A stretch of DNA of 64,000 bases from Hallella colorans (GTDB lineage Bacteria; Bacteroidota; Bacteroidia; Bacteroidales; Bacteroidaceae): assembly GCF_003096815.1 (NCBI RefSeq), contig NZ_QENY01000003.1:1-64000 (forward strand), written 5' to 3'. The notes below the pieces were generated by a model. It saw only the letters and a program-made list of their open reading frames with translations, was not told where the DNA came from and ran no database searches. This document shows, in pieces, positions 18,582 to 26,872 of this stretch (the first letter of the stretch is position 1; the number at the start of each line of letters is the position of its first letter). A program made the position numbers and the translations under genes.

Positions 18582-19619
18582 TCAATTTCTCCACGCTATC
18601 TTGCTCATGTAGAAAGCTATGGTTTTGAGTCTGACATAGTTATAGCTCAGGTACATGAAACCGCCGTATGGATTGCCCGTTCCCCATGAGTTTTTAGCCA
18701 AGAAGTACAAGGCATTGTTGCTGTCCCGGGCCAGTCCGCACAGCGTCATGCAGTGGTCATCGGTGGTTCTGAGGCTTTCAAACGCTCGCTGTCGCTCTCT
18801 CTGTGTGGGCTTGTGGCCCTCGTTGTAAAGACGAGCCACACCTTTTTGGAAATCGAATCCGGGCTCACTGATATCTCCCTCCCAACAAACTGGATGACCA
18901 CGGCGTATGGCACGTTCCACCCGAAACATCAGGGTGTCGATAGGAACGTTCATAAAGCTGTCGCGCATTTGGTTGTCAGGCATTTCCAAAATGAATTTTT
19001 TACCAAACGGATGATGCGTGAAACTTGTCAAACTAACATATTCGTCAGGCAAGCAAACGCTCTCGCCAAATTGTCCCATCGTGTACTCCATGCCCAACAT
19101 AAACACGTGTTTTGGCATGAAACCTATGTTTTCGTCGAGCATGTAGTTTAGCCTGCCATTCATCGCCGATAGGGATGTTGACGTGCGCGCTATGTTTATG
19201 GCTCGTCTCACTATCGGGTTATAATTGATGGGCCTGTCGTTGTGATAGGCCTCGAAGGTCTCAGCGCCGTGTTCGTGTAGCAGGTTGAGCAGCATGGACG
19301 ACATGCCCCGCAGGCTAATCCCGCCCATCTTGTGAGCGAAAAAATAATCACGCGCCTCGTCCTCAATCAGTTTTCTCGCGAAAAAATCGACAGAAAGTTC
19401 CACGGAGTCGCCCATCATTAGGTGCTCAGACTCAATGGTCGCCGCCATGGCATAGGCCCAACACAGAGGGCTTTGCCCCTGATTTTTCACGGGGGTGGTT
19501 TTAACCGTCACCTCGTTGACGAACTCTCTGTGACGTTTTTGGCCTTTTTTCGGGGTTTGATAGCTACACGACGCCAACAAAGCGACCACCAATACCACCA
19601 ATGATAACCTCTTGCTCAT
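18582..19619 (-). CDS. C1 family (papain-like) cysteine protease, lipoprotein
   Basis: The 345-residue precursor has a lipobox (ALLASC, Cys about residue 18), so it is anchored in the envelope. The papain-fold residues are in order: QGQSPLCWAYAMAA (catalytic Cys about 53), DDHCMTLCGL (His about 292) and LAKNSWGTGNPYGGFMYLS (Asn about 313). The insert between Cys and His is large, as in bleomycin hydrolase/aminopeptidase C relatives of Bacteroidetes. It should cut peptides or be an aminopeptidase in the periplasm or at the surface; specificity cannot be read. A box TAATTTTGC (19627-19635, minus) is 8 bp upstream of the ATG. Confidence 0.88.
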   Translation of the reverse strand: MSKRLSLVVLVVALLASCSYQTPKKGQKRHREFVNEVTVKTTPVKNQGQSPLCWAYAMAATIESEHLMMGDSVELSVDFFARKLIEDEARDYFFAHKMGGISLRGMSSMLLNLLHEHGAETFEAYHNDRPINYNPIVRRAINIARTSTSLSAMNGRLNYMLDENIGFMPKHVFMLGMEYTMGQFGESVCLPDEYVSLTSFTHHPFGKKFILEMPDNQMRDSFMNVPIDTLMFRVERAIRRGHPVCWEGDISEPGFDFQKGVARLYNEGHKPTQRERQRAFESLRTTDDHCMTLCGLARDSNNALYFLAKNSWGTGNPYGGFMYLSYNYVRLKTIAFYMSKIAWRN

Positions 19620-19852
19620 GATGTATGCAAAATTAAAAAAAAATCAAGATACATGGCCATTATCCGTTAATTTTTATTTTGTTATGCCATCGAGGCATGG
19701 CTCGAAATGGCCATACGTTCATTGGCCGTGACGTGCGCGACGATTGCGACTATAAATTTTAAAGACCAACAAAAGGAGAATAAATATGATGAAAAAACAC
19801 GACAAAACATGATTTATTTATTGTATATTCGCAAGCCAGGCCCCCACTGGCC

Positions 19853-19873
19853 GCAAATACGCGAAAAATGAGG
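19853..19873. repeat. GCAAATACGCGAA dispersed element, copy A
   Basis: A 21-bp segment starting GCAAATACGCGAA and ending ATGAGG, nearly identical to 34793-34813 (two differences) and related in reverse to 54041-54061. Here I do not find a convincing left arm, unlike copies B and C, which form hairpins. Confidence 0.75.
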
Positions 19874-19955
19874 CTTTTAGCCAAATGCCTGATAGAAGCC
19901 ATGTTATGGATTTATATATATTTTTTTCGTCTTGATTGTTTACGTTGCGCCTTGC

Positions 19956-20065
19956 CATTAGGCCTCAATGACGTGACAATTAAGGTTTAATCGTGACCTG
20001 AATGGGGTTCAATCTGAGCGCGATTAGGTTCTAAACGGTGCGCCAATGAGTATTAATGGTACGCC
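19956..20065. repeat. Array A: five contiguous 22-bp degenerate repeats
   Basis: Units start at 19956, 19978, 20000, 20022 and 20044, with no spacer. All have T at position 4 and C or G at position 15; most have SATTRG at positions 1-6 and YAATS at 11-15. ATTR and YAAT make a small dyad centred at position 8; a 7-bp G/C-rich linker ends the unit. The T7 run at 19921-19927 precedes the array by 28 nt. An earlier 22-mer (19934-19955) may be a sixth, more decayed unit. Confidence 0.75.
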
Positions 20066-20369
20066 GACCGGAAAATAATGCGATCTCCTGCCCTGCCTTT
20101 CCGTCCAAAAATCAGAAATTCTGTCATGGAACGGTCAATGTTGACGGTTCTTTTTTTATGATTTTTATAATACATCCATGCGTTTGTAGAGCGGTGATAT
20201 CACGTTTGGTCTTGGCATCTTTTCATATTTTGCAGCAAGGCGTGGCGTGCCCTAACGCAATGCAGAAAAATTGCGTTTGGTGCGCTTATGACAAACCAAA
20301 CATCAAGGCCGCCGCGCTCTATACATTGTTATTTTTCCATTTTAAGGCCATAAGCTCTTTACTTTTTCG

Positions 20370-20378
20370 TAACTTTGC
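20370..20378 (+). promoter_or_regulatory. -7 promoter box of the U32 gene
   Basis: TAACTTTGC ends only 3 bp before the ATG at 20382, so transcription should begin at or next to the start codon, which implies a leaderless or nearly leaderless message. No good -33 element. Confidence 0.5.
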
Positions 20379-20381
20379 AGT

Positions 20382-21632
20382 ATGGATTTAAACGCTAAGG
20401 ATTTTGAAATCATGGCTCCTGTCGGCTCGCGCGAATCGCTTGCCGCCGCCATGCAGGCGGGCGCTGGCGCTGTGTATTTTGGCATTGGTCGCCTCAACAT
20501 GCGGTCGCACAGCGCCAATCATTTTGACATAAACGATTTGCGAGAGATAGCTGATGCTTGTAACGCTCGCGACATCAAGACATATCTCACGGTGAACACC
20601 GTGATATACGATGAGGACATCGATTTGATGCGCGAGATTGTAGACGCTGCCAAGTCGGCCGGTATAAGTGCGATTATTGCCTCAGACGTGGCGGTGATGA
20701 GCTATTGCCGCGAGGTGGGCGTGGAGGTTCACCTCTCCACCCAGCTCAATATCAGTAATATCGAGGCTCTGAAGTTTTACGCTCAGTTTGCCGACGTGAG
20801 CGTGTTGGCACGCGAGCTGAACCTCGATCAAGTGAAAAAGATACACCAGCAGATAGAGCGGCAGCGCATTTGCGGTCCTATGGGCGGACTGATGCGTATA
20901 GAGATGTTTTGCCATGGCGCGCTGTGCATGGCGGTATCGGGCAAGTGTTACCTCAGTTTGCACGCTCAAAACCGATCGGCCAACCGGGGGGCTTGCACGC
21001 AGATATGCCGTAGATCGTACACTGTGACCGACAATGAGACCGACAACCAGCTTGAGATAGACAACAAATATATCATGAGTCCGAGAGACCTGAAGACCAT
21101 TCGTTTTGTGGATCGCATGATGGACGCTGGCGTGAGGGTGTTCAAGATAGAGGGCAGGGCGCGCGGCCCCGAGTACGTTCATACTGTGGTGACGTGTTAC
21201 AAGGAGGCCATACAGGCTGTGCTTGACGACTCGTTCACCGAGGAGAGAAAGACCGAGTGGGACGAGCGGCTGTCCAAGGTGTTCAACCGTGGCTTTTGGG
21301 ATGGCTACTATCTCGGGCAGACCATGGGCGAGTGGAACAGGGGCTATGGCTCCATGGCCACAGAGAAAAAGGTGCAAGTGGGCAAGGTGGTGAACTATTT
21401 TGCCAAGCTTGGCGTGGCTGAAGTGGCCGTGGAGGCCGCCGATTTCAAGCTCGGAGACCGTTTGCTCATCACCGGCAACACCACTGGCGTGATGTATCTC
21501 GACGCCACGGAGATACGTTACGACCTCAAACCGGTGGAGCGTGCGGAGCAAGGTACTCGCGTCTCCATTCCTGTGACAGACAAGGTGAGACGCAACGACA
21601 AATTGTTCAAGCTCGTGAGCGTGACACCATAA
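20382..21632 (+). CDS. U32 family protein, probable tRNA-modifying (TrhP-like)
   Basis: The 416-residue product carries the peptidase U32 signature region: APVGSRESLAAAMQAGAGAVYFG at the N-terminus (split motif, residues 12-34), then CHGALCMAVSGKCYLS and GACTQICRR (about residues 170-210) with conserved cysteines, and KIEGRARGPEYVHTVV (about 255). Despite the name, U32 members such as E. coli TrhP act in prephenate-dependent hydroxylation of wobble uridine in tRNA; others act on rRNA or ubiquinone. Length and the single-domain layout fit TrhP better than the larger RlhA, but this is inference. SufE, which serves Fe-S cluster assembly, is immediately downstream. Confidence 0.8.
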   Translation: MDLNAKDFEIMAPVGSRESLAAAMQAGAGAVYFGIGRLNMRSHSANHFDINDLREIADACNARDIKTYLTVNTVIYDEDIDLMREIVDAAKSAGISAIIASDVAVMSYCREVGVEVHLSTQLNISNIEALKFYAQFADVSVLARELNLDQVKKIHQQIERQRICGPMGGLMRIEMFCHGALCMAVSGKCYLSLHAQNRSANRGACTQICRRSYTVTDNETDNQLEIDNKYIMSPRDLKTIRFVDRMMDAGVRVFKIEGRARGPEYVHTVVTCYKEAIQAVLDDSFTEERKTEWDERLSKVFNRGFWDGYYLGQTMGEWNRGYGSMATEKKVQVGKVVNYFAKLGVAEVAVEAADFKLGDRLLITGNTTGVMYLDATEIRYDLKPVERAEQGTRVSIPVTDKVRRNDKLFKLVSVTP

Positions 21633-21672
21633 AGATGAGACTATAAGTTTTCCATTATTAATTATACCAAAA

Positions 21673-22143
21673 ATGATGACAAGCAAAAATATTTCAAGCC
21701 ATGAGATGCCTCACGCTCGTTCCATCAACGAGATACAAGACGAGGTTGTTGATGATTTCGCCGATTTGGACGACTGGATGGACAAATACCAGATGCTTAT
21801 TGACCTTGGAAACGACCTTGAGGCCTTGGAGGAGAAGTACAAGAACGAGCAAAATCTCATAGATGGTTGCCAAAGCCGTGTATGGCTGCAATGCGACTAC
21901 CGAGATGGCGCACTTTGGTTCACCGCTGACAGCGACGCGCTCATCGTCAAGGGCATCATTGCCTTGCTGCTCAGGGTGGTAAGCGGCCATACGCCGAAGG
22001 AAATCATCGATGCCGACCTCTATTTCATTGAGCGCATCGGACTGCGCGAGCATCTATCTCCCACGCGCAGCAACGGCCTGTTGGCTATGGTCAAGAAGGT
22101 GAAAGCCTACGCGCTGGCATACATGGCTAAGGAAAACATCTGA
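21673..22143 (+). CDS. sufE: SufE family cysteine desulfuration protein
   Basis: A 156-residue cytoplasmic sulfur-transfer partner of the desulfurase SufS; it takes persulfide sulfur for Fe-S cluster assembly. The acceptor Cys lies in LIDGCQSRVWLQ (about residue 69), and the downstream pattern ADSDALIVKGIIALLLRVVS followed by the GLREHLSPTRSNGL segment is diagnostic. Length is normal. It starts 40 bp after the U32 gene and 5 bp before the methyltransferase, so the three genes form an operon. Confidence 0.93.
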   Translation: MMTSKNISSHEMPHARSINEIQDEVVDDFADLDDWMDKYQMLIDLGNDLEALEEKYKNEQNLIDGCQSRVWLQCDYRDGALWFTADSDALIVKGIIALLLRVVSGHTPKEIIDADLYFIERIGLREHLSPTRSNGLLAMVKKVKAYALAYMAKENI

Positions 22144-22148
22144 TAGAC

Positions 22149-22754
22149 ATGCGTAAACTCAAGACCATAGAGATGTCAAGGCTCACCGTGGAGGAGTTTA
22201 AGGAGGCCCCAAAACTGCCTTTGGTGGTGGTATTGGACGATGTAAGAAGCCTTTACAACGTGGGGTCGGTGTTTCGCTCGTGCGACGCTTTCCGTGTGGA
22301 GGCGGTTTATCTGTGCGGCATCACGGCCACCCCACCCAACGCGGAGATACACAAAACGGCGCTCGGCGGCGAGGATTCTGTGGATTGGAGGTATTTTGAG
22401 CATACGGAGAACGCGGTGCGAGAATTGCGCAATCGTGGCTATTTCGTGTATGGTGTGGAGCAAGTGGAAGGCTCGACGAAACTGCAAGATATTCAAAATT
22501 CGCAATTGGCTGGCATGAGAGAAGATAGCCATGACGTAAATGGCATAAGCTCATCAAAATTGGAGTGTTCGGCTTTTCGGCCTCATGCAGTGGTCTTTGG
22601 TAACGAGGTGAAGGGGGTGAAACAGAGTGTTGTCGACATGTGCGACGGCTGCTTGGAAATACCTCAATTTGGCACCAAGCACTCGTTGAATGTCAGCGTC
22701 ACTGCAGGCATCGTGATTTGGGAGTTTGCTAAGCTATTCATAAAAGAAGCCTGA
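22149..22754 (+). CDS. SpoU/TrmH family RNA 2'-O-methyltransferase
   Basis: A 201-residue SPOUT-fold methyltransferase that puts a ribose methyl on tRNA or rRNA using SAM. Motif 1 is VVVLDDVRSLYNVGSVFRSC (residues 26-45), motif 2 VVFGNEVKGV (148-157) and motif 3 HSLNVSVTAGIVIWEF (178-193), all intact. Between residues about 117 and 145 there is an extra, polar, AT-richer stretch compared with relatives I know; it sits on the loop before motif 2 and does not remove any motif. The stop codon lies inside the stem of the terminator that follows. Exact RNA target unknown. Confidence 0.88.
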   Translation: MRKLKTIEMSRLTVEEFKEAPKLPLVVVLDDVRSLYNVGSVFRSCDAFRVEAVYLCGITATPPNAEIHKTALGGEDSVDWRYFEHTENAVRELRNRGYFVYGVEQVEGSTKLQDIQNSQLAGMREDSHDVNGISSSKLECSAFRPHAVVFGNEVKGVKQSVVDMCDGCLEIPQFGTKHSLNVSVTAGIVIWEFAKLFIKEA

Positions 22755-22774
22755 CCGTTAAAAGTCAGGCTTCT
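22745..22774 (+). terminator. Terminator overlapping the methyltransferase stop
   Basis: An 11-bp perfect stem (AGAAGCCTGAC / GTCAGGCTTCT) with an 8-nt loop contains the TGA stop of the methyltransferase in its left arm, and is followed by a T-rich stretch (TTGTATTTTT). It ends the U32-sufE-spoU operon and may also block antisense transcription from sucD. Confidence 0.75.
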
Positions 22775-22874
22775 CGTCACTTGTATTTTTGTCAAGTCAA
22801 TACATATTTTTCTTGTTTTCCCTTGTCGTTTCAAGGCAAGAATTACCGAGATGTGGCTATTTCTATATGTTGGC

Positions 22875-23747
22875 TCATTTGCCCAACGCCTTTTTCAGCA
22901 TCTCCGGAATTTCGCTTGTCTCTTTGGCCACGGGCACGCCTACGGCTTCAAATGCGGCAACCTTGCCCTCTGCAGAGCCGGAACCGCCCGATATGATGGC
23001 TCCGGCGTGTCCCATCTGCTTGCCCGGAGGAGCCTGACGGCCTGAAATAAACACGGCCACTGGCTTGGTGACATGCTCCTTGATGTATTTTGCGGCGCGC
23101 TCCTCGGCGTCGCCACCAATCTCACCAATCAATGCGATGGAATCGGTATCAGGGTCGTCTTGGAACATCTTGAGCAAGTCCTCGAAGTACAATCCAACCA
23201 CGGGGTCGCCACCGACGCCCACCGCCGTGGATTGGCCGAGGCCCGCCTGTGTGAGGTTATAAACTACCTCGTAGGTCAGTGTGCCACTCCTACTGATAAC
23301 GCCTGTGTGCCCTTTCTTGAACACGTTGGTAGGCATGATGCCCACCATGCTCTCTTCTGGCGAGATAAGTCCAGGACAGTTAGGGCCAATCACCTGCACG
23401 CCCTTTATGCGAGCGTAGCGTTGTGCCTCCACGGCATCTATCGTGGGCACGCCCTCAGTGATACAAATCAGCAGTTTGATGCCACCGTCTATGGCTTCAA
23501 GCATGGCATCTTTGGCAAAGGCCGCGGGTACGAAGATGATAGAAGTGTTGGCTCCGGTGGCCGCCACAGCGTCTTTCACGGTGTTGAACACGGGAATGCC
23601 GTCAACTTCTTGGCCGGCCTTGCCGGGCGATGTTCCACCCACTACATTGGTCCCATACTTTTTCATCTTGGAAGCGTGGAAACTTCCATCTCGTCCAGTG
23701 ATGCCCTGAACGATCAGTTTGGTGTCTTTATTGATTAGAATACTCAT
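22875..23747 (-). CDS. sucD: Succinyl-CoA synthetase alpha subunit
   Basis: With SucC this 290-residue subunit interconverts succinyl-CoA and succinate with NTP formation, linked in Bacteroidales to the succinate/propionate branch. N-terminal CoA-binding domain with VQGITGRDGSFHASKM (about 13-28), and the phosphohistidine loop GHAGAIISGGSGSAEGK (His about 247). PNCPGLISPEE is intact. Downstream of sucC with a 124-bp gap rather than the usual tight spacing. Confidence 0.97.
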   Translation of the reverse strand: MSILINKDTKLIVQGITGRDGSFHASKMKKYGTNVVGGTSPGKAGQEVDGIPVFNTVKDAVAATGANTSIIFVPAAFAKDAMLEAIDGGIKLLICITEGVPTIDAVEAQRYARIKGVQVIGPNCPGLISPEESMVGIMPTNVFKKGHTGVISRSGTLTYEVVYNLTQAGLGQSTAVGVGGDPVVGLYFEDLLKMFQDDPDTDSIALIGEIGGDAEERAAKYIKEHVTKPVAVFISGRQAPPGKQMGHAGAIISGGSGSAEGKVAAFEAVGVPVAKETSEIPEMLKKALGK

Positions 23748-23871
23748 CTTTTAATTCACGATTTATAATTCAAAATTTATGATTGATAATACACGAGTTT
23801 GCAGCTCACAATTTACGATTGATCAAATCGCTATAATTTCTTCATGTGGATTGGCCATTATGAATGGCGCA

Positions 23872-25017
23872 TTATGCATTGTGCTTTAAACTCAGTTCCA
23901 CGGCGCGATGGCCTGCATCTGCCATGCTTGATCCCACCTTAAACTGTGTGCCCTCGAGCAGTTTGCGACCTTCGGCCTCGTTCGTTCCGGTGAGACGGAT
24001 GACGATTGGGATGTCTGTCTTCACGATCTTGAACGCTTCTATCAATCCTTTGGCCACGTCATCGCAACGGGTGATGCCGCCAAATATATTGATTAGAACC
24101 GTGTTAACGTGCTTGTCAGAGAGCAACAGCTTCATGGCTTCCACTATCTTCTCTGGATTTGAGCTGCCACCAATGTCAAGGAAATTGGCCGGTTCGCCGC
24201 CGTAAAGTTTAATCATGTCCATGGTGGCCATGGCTAATCCGGCTCCGTTCACCATGCATCCTATCTTTCCTCCGAGGTTCACGTAGCTGAAACCTTTGTC
24301 CTTGGCTTCGCGCTCCTTGCGCTCCTCCTCGGTAGGTTCGAACAGGGCTGCCACATCAGGATGGCGGAATAGTGCGTTGTCGTCAAACGTCATTTTGGCG
24401 TCAATAGCTTTCAACGTGCCGTCCTTGAGTTTTACCAATGGGTTGATCTCGGCCAAAGAGGCATCTTTCTCGATAAAAAGACGGTACAAATTTTTGAACA
24501 ATGGCACGGCTTGTTTCACCTGAGCCATGTTGTCAAAGAGCTTGAAGGCAGCCTCGCGAGCCAAGAAATCGGTCATGCCTATAACGGGGTCGATGACAAT
24601 TTTTTCTATTTTCTCTGGCGTTTCCTTGGCCACTTGCTCAATGTCCATGCCACCTTCGCGGCTCAACATCATAAGCGGGCATTTCGATTTGCGGTCTACG
24701 AGGATGCTCACGTAGTACTCCGAGTCAATGTCTACGGCCTCGCTCACCAGCACGCGGTTAACAGTAAAACCTTTAATGTCCATGCCAAGTATGGCCTCGG
24801 CGTGGCTCTTGATTTCGGCCTCGGAGCTGCCAAGTTTCACGCCGCCGGCCTTGCCACGACCTCCGGTGTGCACTTGAGCCTTGACCACGGCACGATCCAC
24901 ACCCAATTTCTTGTAAGCTTCCACGGCCTCGTCAGGTGTACTGCACACGGTGTTGCGATCCACAGGGACACCATAGTCGGCAAAGAAAGCTTTTGCTTGA
25001 TACTCATGTACCTTCAT
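23872..25017 (-). CDS. sucC: Succinyl-CoA synthetase beta subunit
   Basis: The nucleotide-binding partner of SucD; 381 residues. MKVHEYQAKAFFADYGVPV opens the ATP-grasp domain, and the C-terminal half carries ANFLDIGGSSNPEKIVEA and INIFGGITRCDDVAKG, which build the subunit interface and nucleotide specificity loop. First gene of the sucC-sucD pair. On the minus strand TACATTTG (25063-25070) forms a -7 box 45 bp upstream. Confidence 0.97.
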   Translation of the reverse strand: MKVHEYQAKAFFADYGVPVDRNTVCSTPDEAVEAYKKLGVDRAVVKAQVHTGGRGKAGGVKLGSSEAEIKSHAEAILGMDIKGFTVNRVLVSEAVDIDSEYYVSILVDRKSKCPLMMLSREGGMDIEQVAKETPEKIEKIVIDPVIGMTDFLAREAAFKLFDNMAQVKQAVPLFKNLYRLFIEKDASLAEINPLVKLKDGTLKAIDAKMTFDDNALFRHPDVAALFEPTEEERKEREAKDKGFSYVNLGGKIGCMVNGAGLAMATMDMIKLYGGEPANFLDIGGSSNPEKIVEAMKLLLSDKHVNTVLINIFGGITRCDDVAKGLIEAFKIVKTDIPIVIRLTGTNEAEGRKLLEGTQFKVGSSMADAGHRAVELSLKHNA

Positions 25018-25198
25018 AGTAAAAATATTTTAAGGGTTTGATAATTGATTGTTTACATTTTACAAATGTACGAATTAATTGAATAGTAAGAAAGAAAACG
25101 CTCCTTTTTTTATTTCATTTTCATATCTATTATTTGTTTTTTTGTCTCAAGAACAAATAAAACCATACTTTTGCACTATCTTTTTCACGATAAATAGT

Positions 25199-25207
25199 TA
25201 CCTTTGC
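25199..25207 (+). promoter_or_regulatory. -7 promoter box of cysS
   Basis: TACCTTTGC exactly matches TAnnTTTGC and lies 15 bp before the ATG at 25223. A TTG at 25171-25173 is 25 bp upstream, longer than ideal. Confidence 0.5.
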
Positions 25208-25222
25208 ATGTAATACACGCTA

Positions 25223-26719
25223 ATGATTATGGAACAGAATTTATTGATTTACAATACGCTTACACGCAGTAAGGAACTTTTTAAGCCCCTGCACGCGCCA
25301 CATGTGGGCATGTATGTGTGCGGTCCTACGGTTTATGGCGACCCGCATCTCGGCCATGCACGGCCAGCCATCACGTTCGATGTGCTCTTCCGCTACCTCA
25401 AACATTTGGGTTATAAGGTGCGCTATGTGCGCAATATCACTGACGTGGGCCATCTCGAGCATGACGCGGACGACGGCGACGACAAGATTGAGAAGAAAGC
25501 GCGGTTGGAGCAATTGGAGCCCATGGAGATAGCCCAGCATTATACCAACCGTTACCACAAGGCCATGGAAGGCCTCAACGTGCTGCCGCCGAGCATCGAG
25601 CCGCATGCCACTGGGCATATCATCGAGCAAGAACAACTGGTCAAGCAGATTATGGATAATGGCTATGCCTACGAGAGCAACGGCTCCATTTATTTTGACG
25701 TGGCCAAGTATGATAAGGATCATAAGTACGGCATCCTGTCCGGTAGAAACCTCACCGATATCATCAATAACAGCCGGCAGTTGGCCGGTACGGCCGAAAA
25801 GAGAAACCAAGCCGACTTTGCGCTGTGGAAAAAAGCCATGCCCGAGCATATTATGCGATGGCCCAGTGAGTGGAGCGAGGGTTTTCCCGGTTGGCACTGC
25901 GAGTGCACTGCGATGGGGCGCAAGTATTTGGGCAGCCACTTCGACATACACGGTGGCGGCATGGACTTGGTGTTTCCGCATCACGAATGTGAGATAGCGC
26001 AGGCCGTGGCAAGCCAGGGTGACCAGATGGTTCGTTACTGGATGCACAACAACATGATTACCATCAATGGCCAGAAGATGGGTAAATCGCTTGGGAACTT
26101 CATCACATTGGAACAGTTTTTCAATGGCTCGCACGCATCGTTGGACAGCGCATACTCGCCCATGACCATCAGGTTTTTCATTTTGTCGGCCCATTACAGG
26201 GGCACGGTAGATTTTTCAAATGATGCGCTCAAGGCCGCTAAAAAAGGCTATGAACGTCTGATGAACGGCATGGCCGATCTTTCTCGTGTACAGGCCGCTA
26301 AGGAAAGTTCGTCTGAAATATCAGAGTTCGTGGGGGCTTTGCGCCAACGTCTCTACGACGCCATGAACGATGACTTACAAACACCACTTGTCATCGGCAC
26401 CCTATTTGAGGCTTGCCACATGGTGAACATGCTTGTGGACCACAAGGCCAATATATCCGCGGCAGACCTTCAGGAGTTGGGCGATGCCATGCGTCTATTC
26501 GCGTTTGACCTGCTCGGACTGAGAGACGAGAAAGGACAGAGCGACGAGGCTCGCGAGGAGGCTTACGGCAAGGTGGTGGAGATGGTGCTCAAGTTGCGCC
26601 AGCAAGCCAAGCAAGCCAAGGATTGGGCTACCAGCGACCAGATCCGCGACGCTCTCGCCGAGGCAGGTTTTGAGATAAAAGATACCAAGGATGGGGCCAC
26701 GTGGAAGCTCAACATATAA
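25223..26719 (+). CDS. cysS: Cysteinyl-tRNA synthetase
   Basis: Class I synthetase, 498 residues, charging tRNA-Cys. The signature [20 protein letters not shown] (HIGH as HLGH, residue about 41) is followed by the zinc ligands (the same Cys, and the WHCECTAMG / HHECEIAQ region about 225-255) and KMSKS as KMGKSLGNF (about 285). The C-terminal anticodon-binding helices are present. Start at MIMEQ or the third codon cannot be decided. It is read toward EamA, and a hairpin ends it. Confidence 0.97.
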   Translation: MIMEQNLLIYNTLTRSKELFKPLHAPHVGMYVCGPTVYGDPHLGHARPAITFDVLFRYLKHLGYKVRYVRNITDVGHLEHDADDGDDKIEKKARLEQLEPMEIAQHYTNRYHKAMEGLNVLPPSIEPHATGHIIEQEQLVKQIMDNGYAYESNGSIYFDVAKYDKDHKYGILSGRNLTDIINNSRQLAGTAEKRNQADFALWKKAMPEHIMRWPSEWSEGFPGWHCECTAMGRKYLGSHFDIHGGGMDLVFPHHECEIAQAVASQGDQMVRYWMHNNMITINGQKMGKSLGNFITLEQFFNGSHASLDSAYSPMTIRFFILSAHYRGTVDFSNDALKAAKKGYERLMNGMADLSRVQAAKESSSEISEFVGALRQRLYDAMNDDLQTPLVIGTLFEACHMVNMLVDHKANISAADLQELGDAMRLFAFDLLGLRDEKGQSDEAREEAYGKVVEMVLKLRQQAKQAKDWATSDQIRDALAEAGFEIKDTKDGATWKLNI

Positions 26720-26752
26720 GTTGAGTTTCTGGATTGTAGGTCAGTACGGCAA

Positions 26753-26781
26753 ACGCCCAACGCGAACTTCGCGTTGGGCGT
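26753..26781. terminator. Hairpin between convergent cysS and EamA genes
   Basis: ACGCCCAACGCGAA (26753-26766) and TTCGCGTTGGGCGT (26768-26781) are perfectly complementary, 14 bp with one base between; in practice an 11-bp stem with a 7-nt loop. No T-run follows on either side, but position between convergent genes supports a bidirectional transcript end. Confidence 0.6.
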
Positions 26782-26872
26782 CATAGTTAAACAGCAACAA
26801 TAAATTTTCGAAATAAGTTCATAAAACACATGTATTTGATGTTTTTGAACTTTATTTTTTCCTTTCATAGCC

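Larger units (their letters stand above)
19620..20369. other. 750-bp divergent intergenic region
   Basis: It separates the minus-strand C1 protease from the plus-strand U32 gene. It holds the protease -7 box at its left end, the GCAAATACGCGAA element and the 22-bp array (entered separately). The open frame across 20056-20391 overlaps the array and has no recognisable protein character. I see no other gene or RNA. Confidence 0.6.

Noticed and set aside
19956..20065. CRISPR array reading of the 22-bp repeats
   Set aside because: Units are contiguous with no unique spacers, are too degenerate, and there are no cas genes.
20056..20391. 111-codon open frame before the U32 gene
   Set aside because: It starts inside array A, overlaps the U32 start, and its translation shows no family or signal features.
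20682..21686. 334-codon antisense frame over the U32 gene
   Set aside because: Shadow frame; His/Leu-rich translation without domains.
23748..23871. Short AT-rich repeats between sucC and sucD (ATTCACGATTTATA-like, CATTATG twice)
   Set aside because: Periods are irregular and similarity is low; common in AT-rich gaps. It contains no clear promoter or RNA.
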